From: Athripsodes cinereus | Lineage: Eukaryota; Arthropoda; Insecta; Trichoptera; Leptoceridae | Assembly: GCA_947579605.1 (NCBI GenBank) | Contig: OX388318.1 | Span: 8,246,001-8,310,000, forward strand | Direction of reading: 5' to 3' | Length of the DNA stretch: 64,000 nt | Shown here: one piece after another, positions 1 through 12,849 of the stretch | How the letters are laid out: the number at the start of each line of letters is the position of its first letter | Position numbering within the stretch: position 1 is the stretch's first letter | The notes under the pieces: model-generated | What the model saw: the letters and a program-made list of their open reading frames with translations, nothing else | Told to the model about the DNA's origin: nothing | Database searches by the model: none | Program-made: the position numbers and the translations under genes

Positions 1-1330
1 GCCAAGAAGTACGGATGTGGTAGCGGAGACAGAACCTGGCAGATTCTGTCCTCAGAACGGGAGATCACTACTTCTCAAGAGGCGTGAGAAATACCTATAC
101 GTTCATACACTGTTCTCAGTTTATAAAGTAGGGGACGTCACAAATTCACTATTTTTTTCAAGAAAACATGGCAAGTTCGTTTAATCGCTCCTCCAACAAA
201 GGCCGCGGCCGATAAAGTTGGCAGAGGATTTCTAAAAGCACATGGAATTGAGAGGCACTTATGTATATAACAGCGTCATAGATCACTTGGTACACGACAT
301 TAAGTGTTACCCATTGCAGTAAGCGAATCGTTCTCAATATTATTAACTAGAGACTGTAGTACTGGGGCAATTAGTAAAGAACTTTTATGCGGTCACAAAC
401 AAGATTATCCTCAATTAAAATTATTCAGGTATAATGAATTAGAACACATCACAATTGTCTAACGATTTGGCGGTTAAATTAGCAACGCCCGTAATGAAAT
501 TATATCGTAATACTGAATACTTCCAGATGTTATTATTACATAACCGTAAGAATAGTTCTATGTAACACAGGAGGACAACACGCTTGTTCATCACACTATT
601 ACGGCATTCGATATTGCTTAGTAATCATTATTATTGTACAAAGATTTTGGAGGCAAAATTGGTCGCGCCCATAACGAAATTATATTATATACAGATTACT
701 TTAGGATATTATTATTACGACACACAGTAAGAATAGTTCTATGTAACACAAGAGGACAACACACTTGTTTATCACATTATTACGGTAGTTGTTATTAATT
801 AATTATGGTTAGTATTATTATTGTGTCGGAGCTACGCAAATGGCTGTTCGCGACCAAGGCAGAGAGGGGACTGCCCTCCCTACGTCTAGCCTATCCCATT
901 GTTAGGGGGTAACTGGTTTTGACCGTTATTTTCGTCATTCGTTCAAGCCAGGCAGCGATCACGTGATTCAACACGAGGTCGGATGCAGTATTGGTGAAGC
1001 GTGCAAGAGTTCGAACACACGAAGCTAACCGATATTTCACGAGGGAATATAATATTATTATTATCATTATCGGTTCGAGTGACGAAAAAGGACAACGAAT
1101 GATTCTAGGTACAGTAACGAATATGAACATATCACGCGTTGAATATTTTAATGCGTAGCAATAACTATACAATGCAGCAATATAAAACTATAGCACCCGC
1201 CAGTATACAAACTTATTTTATAACATTTACAGACTATCCACATTAAAGTAACAATGCTGCTATCCCACTCACACTTACAATCGTCCGCATAAACAGACAC
1301 CGGGTACAGAGAGGGACGGCGTCACAATCA
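1..1330. other. Unclassified repeat-like DNA, no gene seen
   Basis: No coding frame is convincing. Two diverged direct copies of about 130 bp lie at about 468-600 and 650-800, sharing agtaagaatagttctatgta-type and gaggacaacac blocks. A segment near 1075-1170 resembles 5490-5585 (both end in taatgcgtagcaa). This is probably an old, rearranged repetitive element of unknown class. Confidence 0.45.
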
Positions 1331-1740
1331 TAATGTAGGCGGGCGCTTCAGCTCATCATGAATATAATAATAAAAACTGAAAATTATGTTGCCAGGTTTG
1401 ACCGCAACACCCGAGTATAACAAAATAAATATAACGCAGTGTTATGTGCTTCAACTAATAAAATATGCATGACATAATACAGAAATCTATAATAATTAAT
1501 CATTTATGGAATATATAACTACTTAAAGCAATGTAAGATCAATTAAATCCACAATAAAATAAACTTGAAATATTATCTACTTAATTACAATAAAATAAAA
1601 TTAAATAAAATTTATGGGAATGTCAAATGTAAAATCAATTAAATTCACAAAAAATGAAATTTGAAATATTACCTAATTACACTAAAATAAAATTTGAATA
1701 AAATTTATGGGAATGTTAAATGTAAAAACAATTAAATTCT

Positions 1741-2010
1741 TATTATCATTCAGAAAGTGTGTTGTCGTAAGCGACGCATAATATGTTTCAATCATAATTG
1801 ACGGTTTTACTTTTACTCGTATGTATGAACTCATTCTAGGAGGAGTGTGTAAACCAAATCATGTCTTCTTATTATCATTCAGAAAGTGTGTTGTCGTAAG
1901 CGACGCATAATATGTTTCAATCATAATTGACGGTTTTACTTTTACTCGTATGTATGAACTCATTCTAGGAGGAGTGTGTAAACCAAATCATGTCTTCTTA
2001 TTATTATTCA
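1741..2010. repeat. Tandem duplication, 129-bp unit
   Basis: The segment from 1741 recurs at 1870 without visible change, and a third copy starts at 1999 and breaks off after about a dozen bases, giving about 2.1 copies. No ORF. The identity of the copies suggests a recent duplication. Confidence 0.9.
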
Positions 2011-2215
2011 GCTTTTCCTCTTCACTGCTGAACACTAACCTGTCTTAGTTTTTCTGTAACTAGACACCAGCGGTTCTTCTAATATCATCGGAACATTTTA
2101 TAGATGGTCTTACTATGATAGATACATACATTTAAAGCGCATTGAATAGAAGAATATACTATTAGTGTCTAGTTGTATAAATGTGATGACAATAAAATTA
2201 CTTGATATGTTTTAT

Positions 2216-2266
2216 CTTTTTATTTGGGTGAATTACTTGATATGTTTTATCTTTTTATTTTCATTT
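2216..2266. repeat. Short direct duplication
   Basis: A block beginning attacttgatatgttttatc occurs twice in succession, spaced by about 36 bp. Minor tandem repeat. Confidence 0.7.
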
Positions 2267-3006
2267 GGGTTTATTTTTTGTACCTAAGGTGTTTTATATT
2301 TTTTTTTTTTTTTATTTCAGTAAAGGAACGACAGAGAGAAAAAAGATATATTTTTATTTGGCCAGACACATATTTTCGTACTATTTATAAAGATTATTAA
2401 ATAAATGTGTATACATACAAATATATAATATAGAAATATTATTGCTGGAAGCAAGTTTCAAACAATATATCTTGTTTCCATTTTTTGTGATCTTTCTTTT
2501 TTCTAAATTATGATATGTCAAGTCTTCATTCATTAACTTCGAACAAATCTACGTTAAAAAAAATTGTTCTATTCTAACTATTATTATTTTTCTTAATTTA
2601 TGGTACCTTATCATTAGGTTAGTTGTTAGAAATTACCTTAAGGCAATAAATCCGCCATTTGTGTCATATTTATATGAAAAAATTGATAAAATTGTACTAA
2701 TGTAGCTTAATATTGATATTGGTAGGTACCATGTAATAGAGTGAAGTTAATATCTTTGATGATTCAGAGTGCACTGTGAGCAAATGTGCTGGAGCGGATT
2801 TGTTCGAAGGTAGATGCTTTCCATTGAGGATCCCGTGTAGTTTCTGTTAGCATGTTTTGTTTACATTGTATCTTATGTGTTGATTGTGTTTTGTTTCAAG
2901 TGTGTTTTCTTCATGTAAAGGCTATTTTAAAATATACGGTAAAGTTGATATTTTCAACCGAAATATACTATAACATACTATATATATTTGTCACTAATTT
3001 CTTTAC

Positions 3007-3110
3007 TTTTCATTAGCCTGATGATGAGAGCGGAAGCTCTTCAAAGCCGGCTCGCGTCTAATAAAAAGTCACAGTGGACATACTATAAATAAGTGTTTTA
3101 TTTATAATAT
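3007..3110 (+). repeat. Single arm of a foldback element with CTGATGA-hairpin-AAA module
   Basis: The block from gcctgatgatgagagc to the aaataagtgttttatttata segment matches the right arm of the inverted-repeat element at 58100-58297, in the same order. The hairpin is GAGAGC/GCTCTT at 3025-3040. Only one arm is present here. Confidence 0.75.
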
Positions 3111-5700
3111 AATATACGGTAAAGGCTATTTAAAAGGCTGTATATTATGTTAATAAATAGGTGACTAAATAGTAATTATCCATCTAAGCATTACATTTAC
3201 TCAATACCTGTATTATCTGCTGTACTTTGATACAACCGGTTTTTTCCAGGACGAGCTTCCAATTGTTACTATCTCTATTGTAACACCCACCATTGCTACA
3301 TCCAACGGACGAGCACACAAATTGATACGTTATAGTCCCACCAGGACGATCGCATCATATCATTACACAAAATTATCAAAAATATGAAATCTATTATCAA
3401 ATATTTACAAAATGAATTTACATGAATTGTACATAAGGTAAGTATATAAATTGGCTCGTAACCCCCAGTCTTCTATGTACAAAGCACATAGAGGACACAT
3501 AGAATAGAAATTATATTATATAGAGAAAGTATATAATGAAAGTTACAGTTATATTTATTTGCAATTAAAACAGATTAATATATTGGCTCAAGTTCATGTC
3601 TAGGGTATGATTCTACTTAGTATATATAGAGAGAAATGCTTTGTGTGGGTGTGTACATACTTCAATTATACATATTATACTTACATAAGGTTCAGTAATT
3701 CTTAATCCATTGTTTTCATCAGTTCTCATGGTCCTCAGATTATTCCACATATTATTTAGATATTTTAAATTCCAATAAGGTTCTTTCTGTTAGCATATAA
3801 CCTATCAGTGGTTTAACTAATCCAGGCTTAGCAACATAAGTTAACTCTCCAGTTAAACATTATTATAGATTGATATTCATTTCCATTTTATATTCTTGTA
3901 CTCATGTCCTTTATAGATACTCATACAAAAGTTCGTTACATACTGTTTCACTCAGGGTTCGAACCCGAGGGTATCCTTGGTATATAATGGAATAATTATA
4001 TGCACAGCTTATTCCGGAATTGAACCAAGAATAACTCCTTTTTCGAGTACATTAATACATATCCAATAACAGTTACAAGTTTGGTACAATATCAATATCC
4101 AGCAATATCCACTTTTGGTATCTGTTTGTACGGAAGGTACATTTTATTAATAAAGGAAAGGTGGTTATGTAAAAGCAATAAAATTCGTAAATGGAGATAA
4201 AACAAGACAGTATGTATTGAATAAAAACAGGGGTGATACATAACAATGGTTCATAGATTTATAACTCAATTATTAGAACATTACACAGACAACATATATA
4301 GTGGATTATACATAAAAGTATGAGAGCAATGGTTATACCCTTAATTCTATACGGACATTTAAACAAAGTGGCAGGTAGATAGATACTCAAATATTCAATA
4401 CATAAAGTGGCATTTACAATGGTTCTCAGATTATAATTAAACTTATAGCTTGGCGTGTACTTACAGATTAAATTACACGTTATTTACGCTTGGTTCCTGA
4501 TTATCGGGCGATTCAGATATATACGATGACAAACGCGTAGAAGACTTCCTATGTTGTTCTGCTATACCGTCTATACAGACAGTGGGTGGATCCTCTAAGC
4601 AGGTATTGTCTATTACCAACAGACAATTACAAGTGGCCTGGTGTCACACGCTGGTCCAGCCCACGGTACATTCGTTCAGGAAGGGATTTCTTAAAGACGA
4701 CTACATGTTCCTCTGTATATTATGTTGACGAATGTCTCTATTTATTTGATATTAAGTATAGCGTCGCGTATTTCCTGTTAATATCTACCAAGATGTATAT
4801 TTATTATTACATCACATAACGTTGGTATTATACTGATCAGACTTTATACATCACTCCAATACGCGGGTATTTAATAACAGTTTATTTACTTTTACTATAC
4901 ACACAATCCATTTCTATTCACATGATACGTTACACTTTTGGTGGGAAACAAAGCCGACTGGCGAGAGTTATTTTATCGATTAATTATCATTATCACGTAG
5001 GTGGAGAACTCATATCAGGATCCGAAATATAAAATCCATACATTATGGTATTTAAGAAAATACATTATTTTGCGTCACGAACTATTATTAAGAAATTTAC
5101 TAATGGCGGGAACACATTACATGTTTATACAAGTTCCACATTAACAGCACTATTATGAGGCATACACTACTCAAATTACTATATTATTTCGTATGGATTA
5201 TCCATACAACCTCTGCAATAACTATTTGTAATATATATCTATTATTATTAAGAATGGAATACTGTCTTATTGAGTTCGCGGGTACCCACGGAGACAAGCT
5301 CCGTGGATAGATGTTGATATTTCCAATGCGACGGGCGAACTGAACTTGCTTGCAAGCGACGCGTGGACCTCTCGTCGTGTCGACCGTTTTCTTCAACCGT
5401 CATTTTGGCGCATCGACAAAATCATACGTTTGGCGTACAAGGTTAGAGAAACACGTGTTAAGGATATGATTTCCATAACGTCTAATTATTATTACGAGTG
5501 ACCCCGTGGACAACAAATGAATGTAGGAACATTAGCCAGTATGAACTTCTCCGCAGCGATTATTTAATGCGTAGCAACTTGTAAGATCAATTACAGCGTG
5601 TCTCCCTCTATACGGAACTGTCACATTGATATAATAATGACAATTTATGTCTATGATATATTAGAGTATTCATTGTGTTCGTTCTGAATAAAGCGCACTT
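3111..5700. other. AT-rich flank, no gene seen
   Basis: No convincing coding frame or exon. An 8-bp perfect stem (ccacggag/ctccgtgg) lies at 5286-5306. A GGGTTCGAACCC-type box at about 3956-3972 hints at an old tRNA-derived fragment. The last part shares blocks with 1075-1170. Confidence 0.4.
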
Positions 5701-6140
5701 GATTCATCCAATTATTTCAATACCATTCTCCACATTAATGCATCACTACACTGTCCCATTTCTCTGCAATATGTAATAGATAGGTAGTTTGTTACGCTGT
5801 ATTAGTTTTAGGTACTTTCTGGCTTTGTATTAGTAACTTTTTATTTATTTAATTCAATATGGTACACAACAGATGGAAGACATGTAAAATACAAATATTT
5901 AAGCAATAATAACATTCCAACAGTTTGAGATCCAAATTGTGAAAACTTCGAATTTAAAACATTCGTACATATTTTTACGATTTATTTACCAGTTGTCTAA
6001 TTATTGAAGTAAATAATTAAATCTACTTACTTTGGTTAGTATTGTAATCAAATAATTTGTGATACAACCTTTACCTACCTATTATCAATATTGCTTTAAA
6101 ATTATTTATTTTTCGTAAAATATTTCATTGAAAACATTTT

Positions 6141-6257
6141 CAGCGATGAGTTGTGATATCCATCCCGAATGTTTTATTTTCATAAGGCACGTTGAGGACA
6201 ACTTGCATGTTTATTACGTGTAGTTGGTACCCCACTTGTGGGAAATTCTGTGATGGC
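6141..6257 (-). repeat. CATCACGGCAT-family dispersed repeat
   Basis: Minus-strand copy running from the tcatcgctg-type 3' block (seen as cagcgatgag) to the catcacag 5' block (seen as ctgtgatgg), with ccccacttgtggg between. Confidence 0.8.
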
Positions 6258-7435
6258 TTTCACTCTTCTTATTGTCGCTCACTACATGACCTCCAATTTC
6301 CGCAGTCACTCGAAAGCGTCAGCCGTAAGAGCGTGAAGTTCTCCTTGGAATGCGACACTCGTTTATAAGATGGTCGATAGTTTGTGTCATTCCGCATGTG
6401 CACGATAGTGAATCAATTCATCCCCATTTGCATAAGTTAGAAGATGTACAGCCTACATCACATCTTATACGATTTATTGTACGTCATATTTTTCTGGGAT
6501 GTGTAAATCCAAGCAGTTCTTTTGTTAGATCTAATACAAGCTTTTTGTTTCTTACTAATTAAAATCTTTCAATTCTCTAATAACTATTTTCATTAATGCA
6601 GTCCGAGTTTTGAGCGTCACGATATTAGACGGTTCGATGGAGGATTATCTATATCTATCTATATGGATATGTAAATTGTGGTTGGACTGAACTTTCCGGA
6701 TGCATGAATGAATGAATTATTTATTTCAGTATAATCAGACTAGAAAATAATATCGTCCGAATGCCGTGGAGCACTACAATACTACAAACAAGCGAATGTA
6801 CTAGCGAGAATAACATGTACGGATATAAATAATAATTCCACCTGAGCGCAGCAGCAATATACCTACGTACATAGGTACGAGTATTTACGTATTTATATAC
6901 ATTTGTACAAGGTTGGAGTAATACTGCCCGATATGAATTATTCCATATTGACGTTGTGAATGCTTCCATTACCCTCACTAGCAGATAACAAAGCACCTAC
7001 ATTGCCGGTATAATAAATTATTTATTTTATAATATACTATCTCTTTCATTTACATATAACTATATTTTGAATTAACCTACTGCATATAGTAAAATAGGTG
7101 GTTCAATAAAGCCCCCATGCGAGAATTGTGGTATATTATATACTTCTTACATATAATATTTTCCTTCGCTTGGTTATTAATTTTTCTTATATTTGAATCA
7201 TGCTACGCATTTTGTTTTCTTTACCAACACTCATTAATCCTCATATAAACATTTTGGATGTGTTCACGTATATCATCCCTTCTTCATAACCAACCATCTC
7301 TATACACTGCTAAACATAAACCTTTCCCATATCTCTCCATGCTTTTCTTCTCTCAGTCTTGCCATAGATTGTGCATCGAATCACTACTAATCCTTTTTAT
7401 GTTTCTCTTTAATTCTTTTTTAAACTTGTGTCTTA

Positions 7436-7610
7436 TCTATACCATCATGGCATCTCCCACAAGTGGGGTAGCTAGAAATTTCATATTACAAACATTCTAG
7501 ACGTTCTTTCCGTGCCAATCAATAAAATAAGACCTTGATGATGGGTAGCATCTCATATTAATGATGTTGAATGTCTTAACATATTATGATGTTTTACGAA
7601 AATTTGTTTT
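7436..7610 (+). repeat. CATCACGGCAT-family dispersed repeat
   Basis: Starts tataccatcatggcatctcc, contains cacaagtggggtagc, ccgtgccaatc and atgttttacgaa blocks in family order. Confidence 0.85.
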
Positions 7611-7630
7611 GCGGTTTACTCGAAAACTAT

Positions 7631-7735
7631 AATACTATACTATACCATCACGGCATATACCACAAGTGGGGTAACCAGCTGCTTATAATTAGCATGCAAG
7701 CTGTACTTGAAAACTTATAAATACCTATTTTCTGT
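7631..7735 (+). repeat. CATCACGGCAT-family dispersed repeat, 5' part
   Basis: Preceded by a repeated ctata motif; tataccatcacggcatatac, then accacaagtggggtaaccag and a gcatgcaagctg block. Truncated at the 3' side just before the long-TIR element. Confidence 0.85.
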
Positions 7736-8197
7736 CAGGAACTCCGCGGAGCGGAATGTATATGTCGCAGTCGTTTTGAAGAATCCGTCCGTTTACAAAC
7801 GGCGTCGTCTTTTTGCAAACGGCAGGCATATTACAAAATGACGAAAGTATAATATTCAGGCAAATTACAATACGTCTAGGCGTTTTACAATCTGACTAGT
7901 CAAATTGAAGAATTTTAGTTCCATTTCTCACCGTCTCATGGCGTTGCGCATCAAAACTAAAACTTACACGCATTCGTGTATAAGATTGCGCGGGAGATAG
8001 TCCCTTTAGTAACCACACCCTGCCGAACGAAAACCATATGTAGATATGAAAGTTATATGAGATACCTATTATAATAAATAAAATAAGTTAGTGTAAATGC
8101 TGGTTAATCAGAAAAAAATGTGAAATATCATGTCAATTCATTAGTAATATTTCTGGTAAATTAAAAGTCATCAGATAATTTATTATTGTACCTACTG

Positions 8198-8330
8198 CTA
8201 TTATACCATCAAGACATATCTCCCTAGTAGGGAAGCCAGCAGACCACCCGCATGTAATAAACGTGCAAGACGTCTTTTCTGTGCCACCAAAAAATTAAGT
8301 AATTCAGGATGTGCTGTTCTCTGCATTTTG
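8198..8330 (+). repeat. CATCACGGCAT-family dispersed repeat inside the long-TIR element
   Basis: Starts tataccatcaagacatatct, with gcatgtaataaacgtgcaag, tgtgccaccaaaaa and attcaggatgtg blocks in family order. Confidence 0.82.
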
Positions 8331-8374
8331 ATTGTATATTGTGTTTCAAATAATAATATTTGGGTTTTATGAGT

Positions 8375-8500
8375 TAGTTGGAAGATATCGCGCTTCTGCG
8401 ATAAACTTGCCCATTGCACAAAATTTATTTGTCTAGTTTAAATTATTTATTTTCTCCTTGTATACTATTTTTGTGCAGTAAATTTTTTTATTGTTATATT
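8375..8500 (+). mobile_element. LINE 3'-end fragment (gaagatatcgc family)
   Basis: Contains ttggaagatatcgcgcttct, then gcccattgcacaaaattta and tttgtctagtttaaatt. The same block recurs at about 38195-38290 (+) and partly at 20042-20095 (-). It is typical of insect CR1/L2-like LINE 3' untranslated ends; the class is inferred. Confidence 0.6.
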
Positions 8501-8556
8501 TTTATGTAAAATTGCTTGTAATCAATGCAGAGTAAAGAATAAATAATCAAAATATG

Positions 8557-8945
8557 GGTGGTAAACTTCATCGCTGAATTTAAGATGTAAAATAAAGTAA
8601 GGACGCTCTTGCCTTTGAGTCACGAGGTCCCGGGTTCGATTCCCAGCCAGGGCAAAGTGAAGAATGACCTTTTTCAAATGGTCCTGGATCTGGGTGTTAC
8701 ATGTATATTTGTGTAGTGCATTGTATATGTGTGTATCGTCGCGTTAGTACCCATAATACAAGATTAATATTAGTTTGGGACTAGCTCGATCTGTGTGAAT
8801 TTTCTATTATGTATGTTTGCCTATTTAAAAAAAATATGATCTGTACAACTGCCTTTTACAGGACACTGAAAATTTACTGAAAAGAGTGGGAGACTTATTT
8901 ATTGCTGGATGCTCTACGGAATATTGTTGTATTAATTTAAAAAAT
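8557..8945 (+). repeat. CATCACGGCAT-family 3' half split by a SINE
   Basis: The left piece (about 8557-8585, cttcatcgctgaatttaag) and right piece (about 8847-8940, ctgccttttacaggacactg) are the consecutive 3' blocks of the family, separated by a SINE at about 8598-8845. Confidence 0.7.
8598..8845 (+). mobile_element. tRNA-derived SINE, 5'-truncated
   Basis: Pol III B box ggttcgattcccagc near 8635-8650, then a body (gtgaagaatgacc, gggtgttacatg, acccataatacaagatt, tagtttgggactagct) shared block for block with the copy at 51400-51650. Confidence 0.82.
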
Positions 8946-10254
8946 CATTGTCAAAAGGGTTGATTCATTTTTATTTTTAATTAAATTCATAAATTAACTC
9001 TCTAGCTTATTACCACCTTACAAAAATATACCACTATTATTGGATACAAATAATTATTTATACCGAAATATTTGGTAATATATAAATTTTCATCAATATA
9101 CATTTAAGGGTTGTCTAAACTATTACAAGACGACTTTAATTTTTTGCTCCTGAATATGGCATAATTTTGTTAGTATCCTTTTTGGTGCAATTGCAAAAAG
9201 ATTTATTGTTTTTAACAATTCATATAAAAATATTATGTACCCAATTAGGTACTATCTGTGTACCTTAAGACTTGCGAACACAAAGCTTTATGGATTGTAA
9301 AAATAAATAAAAAATCGTTATTGAAATACCTACCACTGAGATAAAAAGACAATGAAGACAATAAATATAAAGACCTAACTTTAAACAAAGAAATGAAACA
9401 AATGTATAATTGTTAATGCAGAAGAAGGGATATTTTTTTACTATAGTTTACAAAAAAAACTGTTTTGTGGTTACGCAATTTAGCATCCACCAAAAAAATA
9501 GTACATCTATTGTAAAAATGTAAACCTATGTATTATTAAAAAAAATATGCTTTAGTTTTTTTTGTAAAACAGAAGAATAGTGTACTGTTATTATTGTCTT
9601 ATAGTTTAAAATCGTTTTTATTATTATCGAATTATTTATTTATCCATTATTTCTGTGCATTCATTATAATACAAATAATTTTAAAGAGAAATGCATTCTT
9701 AAATACAATAAATATAAAGAAGGCAAATTTCTTCTTCTCTTCTAAATAACCCAAAAATAAATAAATTATATATTACTTATTATATTATTTTAAAATACCT
9801 ACTATCGGTGCGGCATTAAGTGAAAAATAGATGATATACTGTATTATATTATAAAATAGAACCATTATTTTACGATCTCCCACGCAACCCCATATATAAA
9901 TGTTTTGATACACAACACCATGATACGGCGAGAAAGAACCAAAATATTACAATTTGACTAGTCGTTTTGTAATATGCCGGAATGCACGTTCGTCATTTTA
10001 TAATACGCCTGCCGTTTGTAAAACGACGACGCCGTTTGTAAACGGACGGATTCTTCAAAACGACTGCGACATATACATAAATGTTTTTATTTATTCATTC
10101 TTAACTGTTCATTGATCACAACACATAGAATTTTATAGAAAAATGAATTCAAATTAAATACAGTCAATATCCAGAGGACGATACGAATTTATCGCAAAGG
10201 CTTGATTTCTTCCAACCAACCCAAGTTTAAATCGCCTGTTAATTGATTTTTTTT

Positions 10255-10365
10255 TAATACTATACTATACTATACTATACCATCACGGCATATCCCACAA
10301 ATGGGGTAGCCAGCAGACCAGCTGCATGTAAGAAACATGCAAACTGTCCTCTCTTTTTTTTTAAT
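10255..10365 (+). repeat. CATCACGGCAT-family dispersed repeat, 5' part
   Basis: Repeated actat motif then tataccatcacggcatatcc, cacaaatggggtagccagca and a gcatgtaagaaacatgc block. Close to the family consensus. Confidence 0.87.
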
Positions 10366-10902
10366 ATATGAATCTTATTATGAATAATTGTATGTGTAAT
10401 ATTGTAATTGTAATTTTTCAAGCGCAAAGTTCATCTATTTAAATTATGATTTGTAAAATAATGTAGCTTGCCTTGGCTTGTCTTTATATCCTTAGACAAC
10501 TGCGTATTATTTATGGACAATTATTCATTCGAATGGACATCATTTCATTCTCCATTGGACTTATTGGAGTAATCCAATGTCCCGTTTCCTGGTTATGATC
10601 GTTTTGTATTCACTAAAAATAAATCATTTTTTACTGGGAGAAAATAATATAAATATATTCAAAATACAGAATTACCCTTTCCTGATTAATGATAAAACTC
10701 ATTTTCTCGTTAACTCGTTTTGTCTGAATAAAAATAATGATCTTTGAATATATTCGTCAAACGCGTAACATTTCGAATTTGGTAACTACAAGTTAGTAAA
10801 ATTCTTGGTTAAACCTTTCTTCTTCTTTACCTTATCTGTTCGCTGATCTCTTGCTTCTCTAAACTGTACCTTTGTGTGGCTCAGAGACCTATATATAATG
10901 AG

Positions 10903-11379
10903 TTACAATCCATTGGATTGGTCTGCAACGAGTTTGGACTTTCTTCTCCACTCCTCCCTATTATCAGCCAGTCTCTTCAACTCCATGTATGAGCCACAGC
11001 TCATGTCCCTCTTCAGTTGGTCCATATAGGCGTCTCTCGGTCGGCCTCTGCCATTTGTGCCTTCGGTCCTACCCTCTGCGATTGCGATGAGCAGTCCTGG
11101 GTGCCTGATGTTGTGGCCAATCCAGTTAGCTCGTTGTTGGCAGATTCTTTTGAGAAGTTGCCTTTTTTCGCCAACCCTGGTTAACACTTCTTCGTTTTCG
11201 ACGTGTTCCGACCAATGAATCTTCAGCATGCGTCTATAGCACCACATTTTAAATGCCGCTAACCGTCCGCTTTCACTCTTGCTGATGGTCCACGTCTCGC
11301 ACCCATATAGCAAAATGCTCCACACAAAGGCTTTAGTGAGATTCTTCCTCACGCTTAAATCAATATTAGGAGATTCCAA
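10903..11379 (-). pseudogene. LINE reverse-transcriptase C-terminal fragment
   Basis: A 158-codon open stretch with motifs LLYGCETWTISKSE, FKMWCYRRMLKIHW, RANWIGH, GRGRPRDAYMDQLKRDM and NREEWRRKSKLVAD. This is the C-terminal region after the catalytic core of RTE/CR1-like non-LTR retrotransposons, where thumb and downstream segments end in an RxxW motif. The catalytic FADD region is absent, so this is a 5'-truncated dead copy. Confidence 0.85.
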
Positions 11380-11454
11380 TATTTTGGATTTTTTGTTAAA
11401 GGCAATTCGGTGCCTGGTCAGAGACCTATTATTAATTTATTCATTTATATTGAG

Positions 11455-11650
11455 GTCAGCGCAGAGTGCGGCGCATGAACTGGAAGTTCCACAGAGGGCA
11501 CGCTTAACTGGTTACGGTGACCGCGCTTTTTCTGTTTCTGCCCCTAATCTGTGGAACAGACTGCCTCTGGGGCTCAGGTGTGCTGCCGACTTCCAGGCTT
11601 TTAAGAGGGACCTCAAGGCCTACTTTTTCAAACTTTTTTATGAACTGTGA
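11455..11650 (+). pseudogene. Second LINE-type C-terminal fragment
   Basis: Frame with RARLTGYGDRAFSVSAPNLW, NRLPLGLRCAADFQAFKRDL and KAYFFKLF to a stop. The APxLWNxLPxxLR...FKxxLKxxLF pattern is the C-terminus of CR1/L2/Rex-type LINE reverse transcriptases, a different lineage from the neighbour at 10903-11379. It is inserted head-on next to it. Confidence 0.8.
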
Positions 11651-12849
11651 CTGTTGTGTATATTGCATTATTTTATTTCTGACGCGGATACATATTATTA
11701 TGTATCTGAGATTATGTGTTATAAGGTTTTTGTATTTAAATTTGAATTCTTGACACAGACAACTTTGTTGAAGATAGAACATTATCATGTACAGCGTCCT
11801 CGAGGTGCTATGGCACAAAGATGGCGCTTTAAATACTCTCCGTTATTATTATTATTATATTATGAAGTTTTTCAAAATAATTACCAATAAAATATTATAT
11901 CGTTTTTTTATATCCATATAAATATATGTACATACTATTAAAAGATCTGAAATATCTTGGCAGTCGAAAATTACTTAAACGGGTAAAAAAGGCTCTATTG
12001 CTATGAGTATAACATTTATGTATACTTCCTCCAACAGGTAATTTACATTAATTGCGTTTTATGTAAGCAAAAAACAACAAAATTCTTGAGTTACGACTAA
12101 AATGTCATGTGAATGTTACATTACATATAATTTTATTATAATTTAAGATGTGTAACAGATATCCGGAAACTTCCGCCGAATACCGGATATCGACTCAGAG
12201 ATTCAGAAAATGGAAGATTTTCATAGAACACTAATAAAATAATCATAAATGTGTATTTTTGATGAATGCAAGTGTTTTGTCAAATTCCAATACCTACTAA
12301 GTATTTGTTTCAAGTACAAATCCCTTTATACTTTCTTGAACTTGAAAGCTTAAATAAAAGGTCCATATAATTATGAGTAACATTTGTATCATATTAATTG
12401 AAACTCTTACCACCAAAAAGATCCTCCTGTGTTGCCGAATTTCCAGTTATCCGTCTTGAGTTCTCGCCGAATATTCATTATCTGGTATCTGGCAAAATCA
12501 CTATTCGTTAGTTATTCGTCTCTAATTCTTTTATATAATTATTATCTGCCTACTTACTGTTTCGCAACATCATTTCGCAGAGTAAACGTTTTTCCAATTT
12601 TTAAAGTTAATAGAATTTTCTTTCTTTTTGATAAGCTTCTTATGCGCCGTACACATAAAGAATTTAAGAAGTAATAACTATTGTGTTTTTCTTTTATTTT
12701 ACTATGGAGAATGGAAAACTATTCTTTTTATTCGTATAGACTACGAATATGTAGGTACGAAAATGAGTGGGATATAATCCATTCCAGGAACTTAAAGATT
12801 TTACAAGTTGTATGAACATAGAGAAAAAAATATGTTATATATTCATATC

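Larger units (their letters stand above)
7756..10078. mobile_element. Long-TIR DNA transposon, non-autonomous
   Basis: The first about 245 bp (7756-8000) and the last about 205 bp (9872-10078) are inverted copies, beginning atgtatatgtcgcagtcg on each side. The outer 90 bp are almost identical and similarity then declines. The TIRs hold internal sub-repeats around ccgtttacaaacgg and attacaaaa. The 1.9-kb interior has no long ORF and carries other repeats (a CATCACGGCAT copy, a LINE 3' end and a SINE). No target-site duplication could be assigned. The superfamily is unknown. Confidence 0.85.

Noticed and set aside
7258..7500. An 80-codon + strand frame
   Set aside because: Its end runs into a CATCACGGCAT repeat and it shows no protein similarity or splice structure.
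11504..11818. A 104-codon minus-strand frame
   Set aside because: It lies opposite the APNLWNRLP LINE fragment and has no recognisable domain.
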